Shown: piece by piece, positions 13,698 through 21,507 of the stretch
Layout of the letters: each line of letters begins with the position of its first letter
Position numbering within the stretch: position 1 is the first letter of the stretch
NCBI GenBank assembly: GCA_005503165.1
Contig: SCNT01000045.1
Coordinates: 1-34,938 of the forward strand
Direction of reading: 5' to 3'
Source: Sphingomonadaceae bacterium 3R27E2-A
Lineage (GTDB): Bacteria; Pseudomonadota; Alphaproteobacteria; Sphingomonadales; Sphingomonadaceae
Length of the DNA stretch: 34,938 nucleotides
Notes under the pieces: model-generated
Seen by the model: the letters and a program-made list of their open reading frames with translations, nothing else
Told to the model about the DNA's origin: nothing
Databases searched by the model: none
Made by a program: the position numbers and the translations under genes

Positions 13698-15331
13698 AGC
13701 TCGCCCCCTATCTCGACACGCACAAGGCGATCATCGGCACGAGCGGAGCCGGAAAGACCGTCACGGCCAAGGATGAGGTCGAGGCGCTGCTGACCGACCG
13801 CCGGCATCTGTGCATCCTGGATCCGACCGGGGCATGGTGGGGTTTGCGTTCGAATGCCGCCGGCGACGGGCCGGGCTTCGATATCCCCATCTTCGGCGGC
13901 GATCATGGCGACGTCGGCATCGAGCCGGACCAAGGCGAGGCCGTCGGCGCGATCATCGCCGGGGGAGTGTCAGCGGTCGTCGATGTCAGCGCGATGGACG
14001 GCCGCGACCAGCGCCGCTTCGTGCTCGGCTTGATGCGCACGCTTCGTCGGAAGCCGAAGGGCAACTTCCATCTCGTGGTCGACGAGGCCGATGAGTTCGC
14101 ACCGCAGACCGCTCCGGACGACTTTGGCTTTCAACTCGCCGAGCAGATGTCGTGGGTTGCCAAGCGCGGCCGCCTCGCTGGCTTCGTCCTCACCGCGATC
14201 ACACAGCGCCCGGCGGACATCACCAAGGCGGTGCTATCGCAGGTCCAGACCGTCATCGCGCACCAGCTCATCGCGCCGCAGGACCAGAAGGCGATCGACG
14301 ACTATCTCAAGGCCAACGGTGACGCCGAGACGCGGAAGACCGTCATGGCCTCGCTCGCGAAGCTCGAACGGGGTGAGCGGTGGGTCTATTCGCCGCGGCT
14401 CGGGTTGCTCGAGCGAGGCGTCACCCCGATGCCGTCGACCTTCGACAGCAGCCGGACGCCGGAACCTGGGGAAGCGCCGGTTGAGCCCCGGTTGCTGGCG
14501 CAGATCGACATGGCGGCGATCCGGGCCGCGCTGGCGCCGAAGGCCGACGAAGGGGAAGCGCCGAACGATTTGCCTGGAACGCACAATTCGGGCGAAATCT
14601 TAAAGCTCCGTGAGCGCATCAGCCGGATCGAGGCTGATAATCTGAGTCTCGAAAAGGACCGCGACTATTGGAAGGGGTGCGCAGAAGTCCGCCTCGCCAT
14701 GATCGAGCGCGCGCGAACCGCGCTTCAGGGGCAGGAAAGCGACGCGCCAGCCGCCGCTGCCGCTCGGCTGCCCGCGCGCGAACCGGCGCCAGCGACCGCG
14801 AAAGCCGCCGAGCCCCGGCGCATGAAGCGCGCGAAGCCGGTCTCGACCGGCGATGGAACTATCCCGGCGTCACAGCAAAGGGTGCTCGACGCGATCGCAT
14901 GGTGGTCGGGTCTTGGTTTCTCCCATATCGAGCGCCGGCGGGCGTGCGTAATCGCGGGGCTGTCGCCCAAGGCGTCGACATTCGGGGTCTATATCTCGAA
15001 GCTCACCCAAGCCGGGCTGGTCGATGTTTCGCAGCCGGGCATGGTCGGGCTGACCGAGAAAGGTGCCGCCCTCGCCAACCGGCCCGAAAACATCTCGAAG
15101 GCCCAAGTCGTCATCGAAGCGCGATCGATGCTCAATCCCGCGGCGCAGGGCGTGTTCGACCGTGTCGTCGCTGAGCACCCAAATTGGATCAGCCGCGACG
15201 CTCTTGCCGATGCTGTCGGCCTGTCGCGCACCGCCAGCACGCTTGGCGTCTACATTTCCAAGGCCGGGCAACTCGGCTTCGTCGAAACCAAGCCCGGCCA
15301 TGTTCGGGCGAGCGATTGGCTGTTTCCGTGA
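13694..15331 (+). CDS. HerA/DUF87-type ATPase with C-terminal tandem winged helices
   Basis: 545 residues. Walker A GTSGAGKT at 15-22, Walker B HLVVDEADEFAP at about 126-137, and VAKRGRLAGFVLTAITQRPA typical of HerA/FtsK-like DNA pumps. A short coiled coil follows near 300-330, then an Ala/Pro-rich linker. The C-terminus holds two related modules, at about 394-460 and 479-545, each containing a near-repeat (SPKASTFGVYISKLTQAGLV and SRTASTLGVYISKAGQLGFV) of winged-helix appearance. No NurA nuclease partner is adjacent. A DNA-bound motor with sequence-reading tails is inferred. It overlaps the next GTG by 4 bases. Confidence 0.8.
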   Translation: MKLAPYLDTHKAIIGTSGAGKTVTAKDEVEALLTDRRHLCILDPTGAWWGLRSNAAGDGPGFDIPIFGGDHGDVGIEPDQGEAVGAIIAGGVSAVVDVSAMDGRDQRRFVLGLMRTLRRKPKGNFHLVVDEADEFAPQTAPDDFGFQLAEQMSWVAKRGRLAGFVLTAITQRPADITKAVLSQVQTVIAHQLIAPQDQKAIDDYLKANGDAETRKTVMASLAKLERGERWVYSPRLGLLERGVTPMPSTFDSSRTPEPGEAPVEPRLLAQIDMAAIRAALAPKADEGEAPNDLPGTHNSGEILKLRERISRIEADNLSLEKDRDYWKGCAEVRLAMIERARTALQGQESDAPAAAAARLPAREPAPATAKAAEPRRMKRAKPVSTGDGTIPASQQRVLDAIAWWSGLGFSHIERRRACVIAGLSPKASTFGVYISKLTQAGLVDVSQPGMVGLTEKGAALANRPENISKAQVVIEARSMLNPAAQGVFDRVVAEHPNWISRDALADAVGLSRTASTLGVYISKAGQLGFVETKPGHVRASDWLFP

Positions 15332-15735
15332 GTTCGCCTGCGGATCTCGACCGCCGCCTGTCTAAGCGCATAGACCAAGGCAAGGGTATCACGCTCTCGC
15401 CGGCAGACCTTGACCTGCTCGTCTCGACGGGTGCCTATGACACCCTTCATCAAGCAGCCGCAGAATATCAGAGGAACATATGCCTGCAACGAAGCGCCCG
15501 CGCCCGCTCTACCACCGCGGCGCCTATAAACTCTATCCCCGAAGCGACCGGGGAAACCTCGAAATCGTCTGGTACGACGAGCGAGCTAAGCGCGAGCGAA
15601 GCCGGTCAGCGGGCACTCGAGATGTGCCAGCCGCGAAAGAGGTCCTTGACCGGCTCTACCTTGAAGGCGAAGGCAGGTGCTTCTGCCCTACCTGCGGCCA
15701 GCCGATGCAAACAGGCGAGCGCAACCCGTTCGTGA
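15328..15735 (+). CDS. Hypothetical protein upstream of and overlapping integrase
   Basis: GTG 15328 overlaps the ATPase stop. The first 50 residues (SSPADLDRRLSKRIDQGKGI, LSPADLDLLVSTGAYDTLHQ) look like a real small phage protein. The frame then runs on, out of frame, for 256 bases into integrase, coding a Ser/Ala/Thr-rich tail without recognisable fold. Either the gene is truly embedded at its 3' end, or its natural stop was lost when the integrase was acquired. An excisionase role is conceivable from position only. Confidence 0.45.
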   Translation: MSSPADLDRRLSKRIDQGKGITLSPADLDLLVSTGAYDTLHQAAAEYQRNICLQRSARARSTTAAPINSIPEATGETSKSSGTTSELSASEAGQRALEMCQPRKRSLTGSTLKAKAGASALPAASRCKQASATRS

Positions 15736-16682
15736 CGGTCGCGATCACTGACTATCTCGTGCTAAACGAGGAAAAGCCGGAACTGGCCCCACGCCTAGCG
15801 CACGTCACGCAATATATCGTCTCGCACTGCCACGACGTCCGGTGCGACGACATCAACGAAGCCTGGGTCTCAAAGCTGCGGGCGCATTTGCTGGCAAAGC
15901 CGATCGTGTCGCCCAAAGGCAAGGAAAGGCCCCGCGCACCAGGCACCGCTGAGAACAGCATTATCGGCCTCGCCGCGGCGATTCGCGCCAAAACTGGCAG
16001 GGTGCATTTCAAGTCGCAGCAGGTGAGCGAGGTCAATCGCACCCCGATGCATCGCTCGGACGTTGCCGAACTGGCCTCGATGTTCCGCTACGCGATGGAA
16101 CCGAAGAAAAAGCGCGACAACCTCCTCGCCTTTCTGCGCATTTCCGTCGCAACATGGTGTCGCCCCGATGCGGCCCATGATTTCAGCACCGCACCGAAGC
16201 GCCGGCAGTGGTTACGCCAGATCCCGGCGATCGCGCTCAATCCCGACGGGCGCAAGCAGACGCGGAAATATCGACCAACCGTCCCGGCCGCCAAACAGAT
16301 CGTGCCGCTAATCGAAGCGACCTCAGGTCCCTTCGTTCAAGCTCTGAGCGTGCGGTCAGCATGGGATGCAATGGCGACCGAACTCAGCCTTCCGACCGAT
16401 GGCGAAGCGGGGCAGAAGCTCATTCGCAGGTCGGTGTCGCATCTCGCGCGTCGGATCATTGGCGAGGAGCATTGGCGCCAAGGCGAGATCATGCTCGGCC
16501 ACCATAAAACCAGCATCAGTGATCTCTATGCACTTCCGGCCATCGAAAATTTGGGGAGGGCGCTCGCGGCAACCGAATCGATCATCGACCAGATTGAAGC
16601 CCTCGCTCCCGGCGCTTTTACCGCAGGTTTACCGCAGTCGAAGCCCGCGCTATCGGTGGTCAATGGAGGCCGGAATGTCTGA
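15480..16682 (+). CDS. int: Tyrosine site-specific integrase
   Basis: 400 residues, GAGG 5 bases before ATG 15480. An N-terminal basic region and a CFCPTCG knuckle (67-73) precede the core-binding domain (about 84-140). The catalytic domain shows TWCRPDAAHDF with Arg228, a Lys in GRKQTRKYRP, LIRRSVSHLAR where Arg stands in place of the usual His of H-x-x-R, GHHKTS with His341 and Tyr350 in SDLYALP. It mediates integration into and excision from the tRNA-Val gene 50 bp downstream. It is last in the early operon, as int is in lambda's PL operon. Confidence 0.92.
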   Translation: MPATKRPRPLYHRGAYKLYPRSDRGNLEIVWYDERAKRERSRSAGTRDVPAAKEVLDRLYLEGEGRCFCPTCGQPMQTGERNPFVTVAITDYLVLNEEKPELAPRLAHVTQYIVSHCHDVRCDDINEAWVSKLRAHLLAKPIVSPKGKERPRAPGTAENSIIGLAAAIRAKTGRVHFKSQQVSEVNRTPMHRSDVAELASMFRYAMEPKKKRDNLLAFLRISVATWCRPDAAHDFSTAPKRRQWLRQIPAIALNPDGRKQTRKYRPTVPAAKQIVPLIEATSGPFVQALSVRSAWDAMATELSLPTDGEAGQKLIRRSVSHLARRIIGEEHWRQGEIMLGHHKTSISDLYALPAIENLGRALAATESIIDQIEALAPGAFTAGLPQSKPALSVVNGGRNV

Positions 16683-16692
16683 TATTCAACCA

Positions 16693-16728
16693 AAAGCCCC
16701 CGAAAACCTTGCGGTTCGCGGGGGCTTT
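16693..16728. terminator. Hairpin between integrase and tRNA-Val
   Basis: AAAGCCCCCG (16693-16702) pairs perfectly with CGGGGGCTTT (16719-16728), with an inner AACC/GGTT stem. On the minus strand the hairpin is followed by TTGGTTG, so it best ends the tRNA-Val transcript, and it may also stop int transcription. Confidence 0.75.
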
Positions 16729-16731
16729 CGA

Positions 16732-16806
16732 TGGTGGGCGTGGCAAGGATTGAACTTGCGACCCCTGCGATGTCAACACAGTGCTCTACCACTGAGCTAC
16801 ACGCCC
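16732..16806 (-). tRNA. tRNA-Val(GAC), phage attachment site
   Basis: A 75-base cloverleaf with 5' GGGCGTG pairing 3' CACGCCC, D-loop AGCTCAGTGGTAGAGC, anticodon arm CTGTG-TTGACAT-CGCAG (anticodon GAC at 16774-16772), T-arm with GTTCAATCC and an encoded CCA. The integrase lies on its 3' side, so the element most likely recombined within its 3' half and restored the sequence. No copy of the 3' end was found elsewhere in the window. Confidence 0.95.
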
Positions 16807-16877
16807 ATCCCTTGGGGTGACGCGCCCCCTATAGTCCCTCGCGCGGCTTGGCAAGCCCTTCGCGCGCGGATGAGCTC

Positions 16878-17255
16878 TTATTGTTGGTGCGAACGGTCGG
16901 CGCGGCCGAACAGATTGTCGACTTCGCGCACCAGATCCTTGAGGTGAAAGGGCTTCGACAGCAATTTCGCCTGCGGCACATTTTCCTCGGCGCGCAGCGA
17001 GACTGCAGCAAAACCGGTGATGAACATGACCTGCGTCTGCGGCGCGACCTTGGCGGTGTGCTGCGCGAGTTCGATTCCGTCCATTTCGGGCATGACGATG
17101 TCGGAGAGCAGGAGGTCGAAGGTGCCCGAATCGATCAGCGGCACTGCCTCGGTGCCGCGGTCGACCGCGGTGACGTGATAGCCCGCGCTGGTCAGCGCAC
17201 GCGCGAGATATTCACGCATCACGTCATCGTCTTCCGCCAGCAATATGCGAATCAT
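16878..17255 (-). CDS. cpdR: CpdR-like single-domain response regulator
   Basis: 125 residues made only of a receiver domain: acidic pocket EDDD (8-11), phospho-acceptor Asp52 in LLSDIVMPEMDG, Thr80 in FITGF, Lys101 in LLSKPFH. The start MIRILLAEDDDVMREYLARA is the CpdR signature. In Caulobacter, unphosphorylated CpdR targets ClpXP to the pole and primes degradation of cell-cycle regulators such as PopZ-linked or PdeA-type substrates; phosphorylation through CckA-ChpT turns it off. ATG 17255 is preferred to 17273 because it matches the family start. It diverges from the amidohydrolase gene. Confidence 0.82.
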   Translation of the reverse strand: MIRILLAEDDDVMREYLARALTSAGYHVTAVDRGTEAVPLIDSGTFDLLLSDIVMPEMDGIELAQHTAKVAPQTQVMFITGFAAVSLRAEENVPQAKLLSKPFHLKDLVREVDNLFGRADRSHQQ

Positions 17256-17386
17256 GCCAATCGTCGCCCCCATGGTCCCGCCGCCGTGCCTCCGGGCATC
17301 GGTGCTATATTCGAAACCGTCTCATAGCGCGACAAACTTAACAAATTTCGGCGACGCTGGATTCCCCGACCGATTTTTGCCACGTC

Positions 17387-18271
17387 ATGCAGATGCGCTG
17401 CCGCCCCGACCTTCCCGCTCCCATAACCGTCGAGCGTCCGGACGCGAATGCAGCACCGGTGGTGGTGTCGCTGGCGCACGCCGGCCGCATCTATCCACCA
17501 GAAATTATCGAGGCCGCGCGGGCGTCGCAGCCGGAGCTTGAACGGCTTGAGGATGGCTGGTCCGACCTGATCGCCTCCCGCGCAACCGAAGCGGGGGCGA
17601 CGGTGATCCAAGCGATGTGGGCGCGCGCCGTTGCCGATTGCAATCGCGGCGAGGGCCAAATGGCTCCCGGTGAGGTCGCAACACAGCTGCGCGCGCAATT
17701 TTCGGCACCGGGGCGCAAGGAGCGCGCGGGTCTCGGCGTGATTCCCACCCGGCTCGCCGATGTCGGCCCATTGTGGAAGAAGCCGCTCGACCGCGCCGCG
17801 CTCGCCTGGCGCCTCGAATCGCTGCATCGTCCCTTCCACGCGGCGCTCGCTGACGCGCTTGAGGGGACGCGCATCCGCTTCGGGCATGCGATTCTCGTCG
17901 ATCTGCACAGTATGCCCTCGATTCCGCCGGGGCAGGCGGGGCACGGCGCTCAGATCGTCGTCGGGGATCGCTTCGGCGATACCGCCGATCCATGGCTGGT
18001 TGATGCGGTGGTCGCATCGGCGGAACGCTTCGGCGTGCCCGTCTCGCGCAACCAGCCTTATGCCGGCGGGCATATCGTCCGCACCCACGGGCGCCCCGAC
18101 CGCGGCGTGCAGGCGGTGCAGATCGAGATCGACCGCAGCCTTTATCTGCGACGCGACAGGACGCCCGATCGCGACAAGTTGAAGCCTTTATCGGATTGGT
18201 TTTATGAGCTTTTGCAGGAAGTTTCCGCCGCCTCGCCGGGGGCCTTGGCGCTCCCGCAGGCAGCCGAATAA
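17387..18271 (+). CDS. N-formylglutamate amidohydrolase family protein
   Basis: 294 residues. VVVSLAHAGRIYP near the N-terminus, WARAVADCNRGEG (the usual D-x-NR region), ILVDLHSMPS, and PYAGGHIVRTHGRPDRGVQA, then VQIEIDRSLYL, are the ordered FGase motifs with probable zinc-binding Asp/His. Family members hydrolyse N-formylglutamate or related N-acyl amino acids. No histidine-utilisation genes are nearby, so the substrate is uncertain. The start is at ATG 17387; an ATG two codons on is equally possible. Confidence 0.82.
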   Translation: MQMRCRPDLPAPITVERPDANAAPVVVSLAHAGRIYPPEIIEAARASQPELERLEDGWSDLIASRATEAGATVIQAMWARAVADCNRGEGQMAPGEVATQLRAQFSAPGRKERAGLGVIPTRLADVGPLWKKPLDRAALAWRLESLHRPFHAALADALEGTRIRFGHAILVDLHSMPSIPPGQAGHGAQIVVGDRFGDTADPWLVDAVVASAERFGVPVSRNQPYAGGHIVRTHGRPDRGVQAVQIEIDRSLYLRRDRTPDRDKLKPLSDWFYELLQEVSAASPGALALPQAAE

Positions 18272-18301
18272 AAAACCACCTCGTACCGAAGTACGAGGTG
18301 G
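18270..18301 (-). terminator. Strong Rho-independent terminator of the candidate sRNA
   Basis: CCACCTCGTAC (18301-18291 on the minus strand) pairs perfectly with GTACGAGGTGG (18286-18276) around a UUCG tetraloop, followed by TTTTTTATT. It points leftward, so it does not belong to the rightward amidohydrolase gene unless used in both directions. Confidence 0.85.
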
Positions 18302-18382
18302 CCAGGGTCCAGGGAGGACGCGCCCGCACCGTTCGGTGGGACACTGCGCCGCGATGGAAAGGGGGAAAACCATAGCGGCGTG
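18270..18382 (-). ncRNA. Candidate structured small RNA
   Basis: On the minus strand a promoter-like pair TTGTAA (18416-18411) and TAGATT (18393-18388) with a 17-base spacer predicts a start near 18382. The RNA would open with an 11-bp stem (18380-18370 with 18357-18347, one mismatch) closing a 12-base loop UUUUCCCCCUUU, contain a CCUCCC anti-Shine-Dalgarno stretch at 18317-18312, and end with a strong terminator. No good reading frame fits it. It could alternatively be the trailer of tRNA-Pro, whose 3' end is 24 bases before the promoter. Confidence 0.55.
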
Positions 18383-18439
18383 ACGCCAATCTAGGTGTTC
18401 TGCCCGCTGGTTACAAGGGGTGTTGATATCAAAAGAAAC

Positions 18440-18516
18440 TGGTCGGGGAGAGAGGATTCGAACCTCCGGCCCCTGCCTCCCGAAGACAGTGCTCTACCAG
18501 GCTGAGCTACTCCCCG
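18440..18516 (-). tRNA. tRNA-Pro(CGG)
   Basis: A 77-base cloverleaf: acceptor CGGGGAG with CTCCCCG, D-arm AGCTCAGCCTGGTAGAGC, anticodon arm CTGTC-TTCGGGA-GGCAG with anticodon CGG at 18482-18480, T-arm CGGAGGTTCGAATCCTCTC, and an encoded CCA at 18442-18440. Confidence 0.95.
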
Positions 18517-18627
18517 ACCGATCTTGGCGAACGGCCTTATGGGCCGCCGCGAAGGCAGAGCGGTCCCCTAGACGCGCATCTTGCGAACTTCAAGCGCCAA
18601 TCGGCATAGCCGGCATGATTGCTGCGA

Positions 18628-19044
18628 TCAGAGCAATCCGGCACGCCAGAAGCTGAAATGGCCTTCCGCGGTAAAGATCATATGGTCCGAGAGGGCAATC
18701 CCGAGGGGCGCCAGGAAGCGCGCGCATTCGCGCGTCGTCGCGATGTCGGCGTCGCTGGGGCGTGCGATCCCCGACGGGTGATTGTGGGCGAGCAGGATCT
18801 GCGCGGGCATCGCGCCCAGCGCCGCGCGCCAGATAGGCGGCGGGATGACGCAGCGGCCGCTCCGGTCGCCCTCGGCATGTTCGATGCACAGCAGCCGGTC
18901 GAAGGCATCGAAGCCCGCGATCAGCAGCATTTCGTCGTCGGCGGGAAAACAGGGGCGCAGCAACAGGCGTGCGAGTTCCTCCTCCTCGCCGCGGTACAAA
19001 ACCGGGCGCCGCCGGCGTCGCGCCGGGCGTTTCGATGGGATCAT
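18628..19044 (-). CDS. Short RadC-like JAB/MPN-domain protein
   Basis: 138 residues, about 60% of ordinary RadC (about 220). The JAMM motif is complete: LLAHNHPSG (His87, His89, Ser91) and PSDAD (Asp100), followed by TTRECARFLAPLGIALSDHM, a close match to RadC. The N-terminal helix-hairpin-helix region of RadC is missing; instead there is an Arg-rich start (SKRPARRRRRPVLY). RadC proteins are predicted metallopeptidase-fold proteins of uncertain role, not true repair factors. The gene diverges from thyA. Confidence 0.8.
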   Translation of the reverse strand: MIPSKRPARRRRRPVLYRGEEEELARLLLRPCFPADDEMLLIAGFDAFDRLLCIEHAEGDRSGRCVIPPPIWRAALGAMPAQILLAHNHPSGIARPSDADIATTRECARFLAPLGIALSDHMIFTAEGHFSFWRAGLL

Positions 19045-19181
19045 GGCGGGTCATGGCGCGCCTTCATGCGCCGCCGCGCGGCAAAGCCAAAGCGGCGATT
19101 ACCCCGCAATGGAGGATCGCCCGCGGCGCTTGCCGCCTCGTCCTGCGAAGCGTAGCAATATGTCAAAGCCGGGAGCGAATC

Positions 19182-20117
19182 TTGCCTGAGTCCATCCATT
19201 ATGAACTGCAATATCTCGACCTGATGAGCCGCATCTGGGTCGAGGGCGACGAACGCGTCGACCGCACCGGCGTCGGCACGCGGTCGCTGTTCGGCGAAAC
19301 GATGCGCTTTTCGCTGACGGACGATGCGATCCCGCTGCTCACCACCAAGCGCGTCTATTGGAAGACCGCGCTGCGCGAACTTTTGTGGTTCCTCACCGGC
19401 GATACCAATATCCGCGCCCTGGTGTCGCAGGGGGTGAAGATCTGGACCGACTGGCCGCTCGAAAAATATCGCAAGGCGAGCGGCGAGGAGGTCAGCGCGG
19501 AGGATTTCGAGGCTCGGATCATCGCCGACGGCGATTTCGCTGCGAAATGGGGCGATCTCGGGCCGGTCTATGGCCACCAGTGGGTCAACTGGCCGCGCTA
19601 CGAACCGGCGGGCGAGGGGCTTTATCGCCGCGCAAGCCAAGGCCACAACCAGATCGCGGCGCTGATCGACTCGCTCAAGACCAACCCGGGGTCGCGGCGC
19701 CATATCTTCACCGGCTGGAACGTCGCCGACCTCGACCGCATGGCGCTGCCGCCGTGCCACATGACCTATCAGTTCCACGTCCGCAGCGACGGCGGGCTGT
19801 CGTGTCTGCTCTTCCAGCGTTCGTGCGATCTCGGGCTGGGTTTCGCCTTCAATATCTTCGAGGCGGGGCTGCTCACGCGGATGGTCGCCGAGCAGACGGG
19901 GCTGCACGCGCACGAGGTCGTGTGGACCGGCGGCGACGTGCATCTCTACCTCAACCACGCCGATCTGGTCGAACAGCAGTTGCGCCGCGTCCCCGACGGG
20001 GCGCCCAGGCTGCGCATCCTTCGCCGGCCTTTGAGCATTTTCGACTATCGGTTCGAGGATTTCGCGGTGGAGGATTATGCCCCGCAGGCGCATATTTCCG
20101 CGCCCGTCGCGGTCTGA
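19182..20117 (+). CDS. thyA: Thymidylate synthase
   Basis: 311 residues. It converts dUMP to dTMP using methylenetetrahydrofolate. The TTG start at 19182 is chosen because GGGAG lies 6 bases upstream and the product then begins PESIHYELQYLDLM, the family N-terminus. Motifs: DRTGVGTRSLFG, TTKRVYWK, LPPCHMTYQF with nucleophile Cys192, LLFQRSCDLGLGFAFNI, HLYLNHADLVEQQL. The insert EKYRKASGEEVSAEDFEARI (about 94-113) is the longer form seen in many proteobacteria. No dihydrofolate reductase gene follows; the bkd genes start 95 bp downstream. Confidence 0.95.
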   Translation: MPESIHYELQYLDLMSRIWVEGDERVDRTGVGTRSLFGETMRFSLTDDAIPLLTTKRVYWKTALRELLWFLTGDTNIRALVSQGVKIWTDWPLEKYRKASGEEVSAEDFEARIIADGDFAAKWGDLGPVYGHQWVNWPRYEPAGEGLYRRASQGHNQIAALIDSLKTNPGSRRHIFTGWNVADLDRMALPPCHMTYQFHVRSDGGLSCLLFQRSCDLGLGFAFNIFEAGLLTRMVAEQTGLHAHEVVWTGGDVHLYLNHADLVEQQLRRVPDGAPRLRILRRPLSIFDYRFEDFAVEDYAPQAHISAPVAV

Positions 20118-20211
20118 GCGCCGCCGTTGCATTCGTATGGCGACCGAAATAATATGTCGTTACGTTGAAATATAACTAGGCGCAGTGATTCGCGCCTCGA
20201 AGGACGAGGAC

Positions 20212-21507
20212 ATGTCTGACACGCCCGGGCGCCCGGCGAGCAATCTGCCGCCGCTGTCGCTCCATATTCCCGAGCCGCGCTACCGCCCAGGCGACACTCC
20301 CGACTTCGGAGACATCGTCGTCCCCGAGGTCGGCGCAACCCCGCGGCCGAGCGAGGACAGCAAGCCCGAGGCGATGCGCGACCTGTGCTACGGCCTCGTG
20401 CGCGTGCTCGATTTCGACGGCGTCGCCAAGGGGTCATGGGATCCCAAGCTGACCCCCGAGCGGCTGCGCGTGATGCTGCGCTACATGATGCTGACGCGCG
20501 CTTTCGATGACCGCATGTTCCGCGCGCAGCGGCAGGGCAAGACCAGCTTTTACATGAAATGCACGGGCGAAGAGGCAACGTCGATCGCCTCGACGATGGC
20601 AATCGACCGCGCCGACATGTGCTTCCCCAGCTATCGCCAGCAGGGCATATTGATCGCGCGCGACTATCCGCTGATCCAGATGATGAACCAGATTTATTCG
20701 AACCGCGGCGATCACCTGATGGGGCGACAGCTGCCGATCATGTATTCGGCGCCTGAGCATGGCTTCTTCAGCGTCTCGGGCAACCTCGCGACGCAATATC
20801 CGCAGGCGGTGGGCTGGGCGATGGCTTCGGCCTCGAAGGGCGACAGCCGCATCGCGACCGTGTGGTGTGGTGAGGGCTCGTCGGCGGAGGGCGACTTCCA
20901 CTCGGCGCTGACTTTTGCGACCGTTTACAACGCGCCGGTGATTTTTAACGTCGTGAACAATCAATGGGCGATTTCGAGCTTCTCGGGCTTTGCCGGCGGC
21001 GAGCGCACGACTTTTGCGGCGCGCGCCGTGGGTTATGGTATCGCGGGGCTGCGCATCGACGGCAATGATCCGCTTGCGGTCTATGCGGCGACGCAGTGGG
21101 CCGCCGATCGCGCGCGGACGAACAACGGCCCGACCTTGATCGAGCATTTCACCTATCGCGCCGAAGGGCACAGCACGTCGGACGACCCCAGCGCCTATCG
21201 CGCCGCGCAGGAAGCGAGCGCCTGGCCGTTCGGCGACCCGATCGCGCGGCTGAAGCAGCATCTGATCGCGCTGGGCGAATGGGATGCCGAGCGCCACGAG
21301 GCGCAGGCCAAGGAACTCGACGAGCTGGTCAAGACGACCCAGAAGCAATCGGAAAAGCTCGGCATATTGGGTCACGGCATGCACCAGCCGTTCGAGACGA
21401 TGTTCCAGGACGTGTTCGAGGAGATGCCCTGGCATCTCAAGGAACAATGCGATCAGATGCTCGCCGAGCAAGAGGCCAAATTCGGCCCCAATTGGAAGCC
21501 CGAATGA
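20212..21507 (+). CDS. bkdA1: Branched-chain 2-oxoacid dehydrogenase E1 alpha
   Basis: 431 residues from ATG 20212 with GAGGA upstream. It holds the thiamine-diphosphate motif (CGEGSSAEGDFHSAL to VNNQW, about 219-250) and the conserved PSYRQQGILIARDYPL. The roughly 80-residue N-terminal extension and RAEGHSTSDDPSAYR (phosphorylation-loop-like region) are as in BCKDH E1 alpha, not pyruvate dehydrogenase. With E1 beta it decarboxylates the 2-oxoacids of Val, Leu and Ile and acylates E2 lipoyl groups. The stop overlaps the E1 beta start. The upstream region has a TATAAC box near 20170. Confidence 0.93.
   Translation: MSDTPGRPASNLPPLSLHIPEPRYRPGDTPDFGDIVVPEVGATPRPSEDSKPEAMRDLCYGLVRVLDFDGVAKGSWDPKLTPERLRVMLRYMMLTRAFDDRMFRAQRQGKTSFYMKCTGEEATSIASTMAIDRADMCFPSYRQQGILIARDYPLIQMMNQIYSNRGDHLMGRQLPIMYSAPEHGFFSVSGNLATQYPQAVGWAMASASKGDSRIATVWCGEGSSAEGDFHSALTFATVYNAPVIFNVVNNQWAISSFSGFAGGERTTFAARAVGYGIAGLRIDGNDPLAVYAATQWAADRARTNNGPTLIEHFTYRAEGHSTSDDPSAYRAAQEASAWPFGDPIARLKQHLIALGEWDAERHEAQAKELDELVKTTQKQSEKLGILGHGMHQPFETMFQDVFEEMPWHLKEQCDQMLAEQEAKFGPNWKPE

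Larger units (their letters stand above)
1..16731. mobile_element. Prophage or phage-like integrated element, integrase end (left end outside window)
   Basis: Seen: about 25 densely packed, mostly overlapping rightward genes of phage-early type, preceded by a divergent pair of HTH regulators and ending in a tyrosine integrase 50 bp from the 3' end of a tRNA-Val gene. Known: integrases of this class commonly use tRNA 3' ends as attachment sites and lie next to one att site. Inferred: the right attachment site lies in or at the 3' part of tRNA-Val, and the other att copy, with replication, lysis and virion genes, lies to the left. I found no second copy of the tRNA 3' end inside the window. No virion genes are visible, so an integrative element or a satellite remains possible. 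Confidence 0.8.

Noticed and set aside
17256..17386. Possible CtrA site before cpdR
   Set aside because: Only a single TTAAG half-site is visible, not the paired TTAA-N7-TTAA motif.
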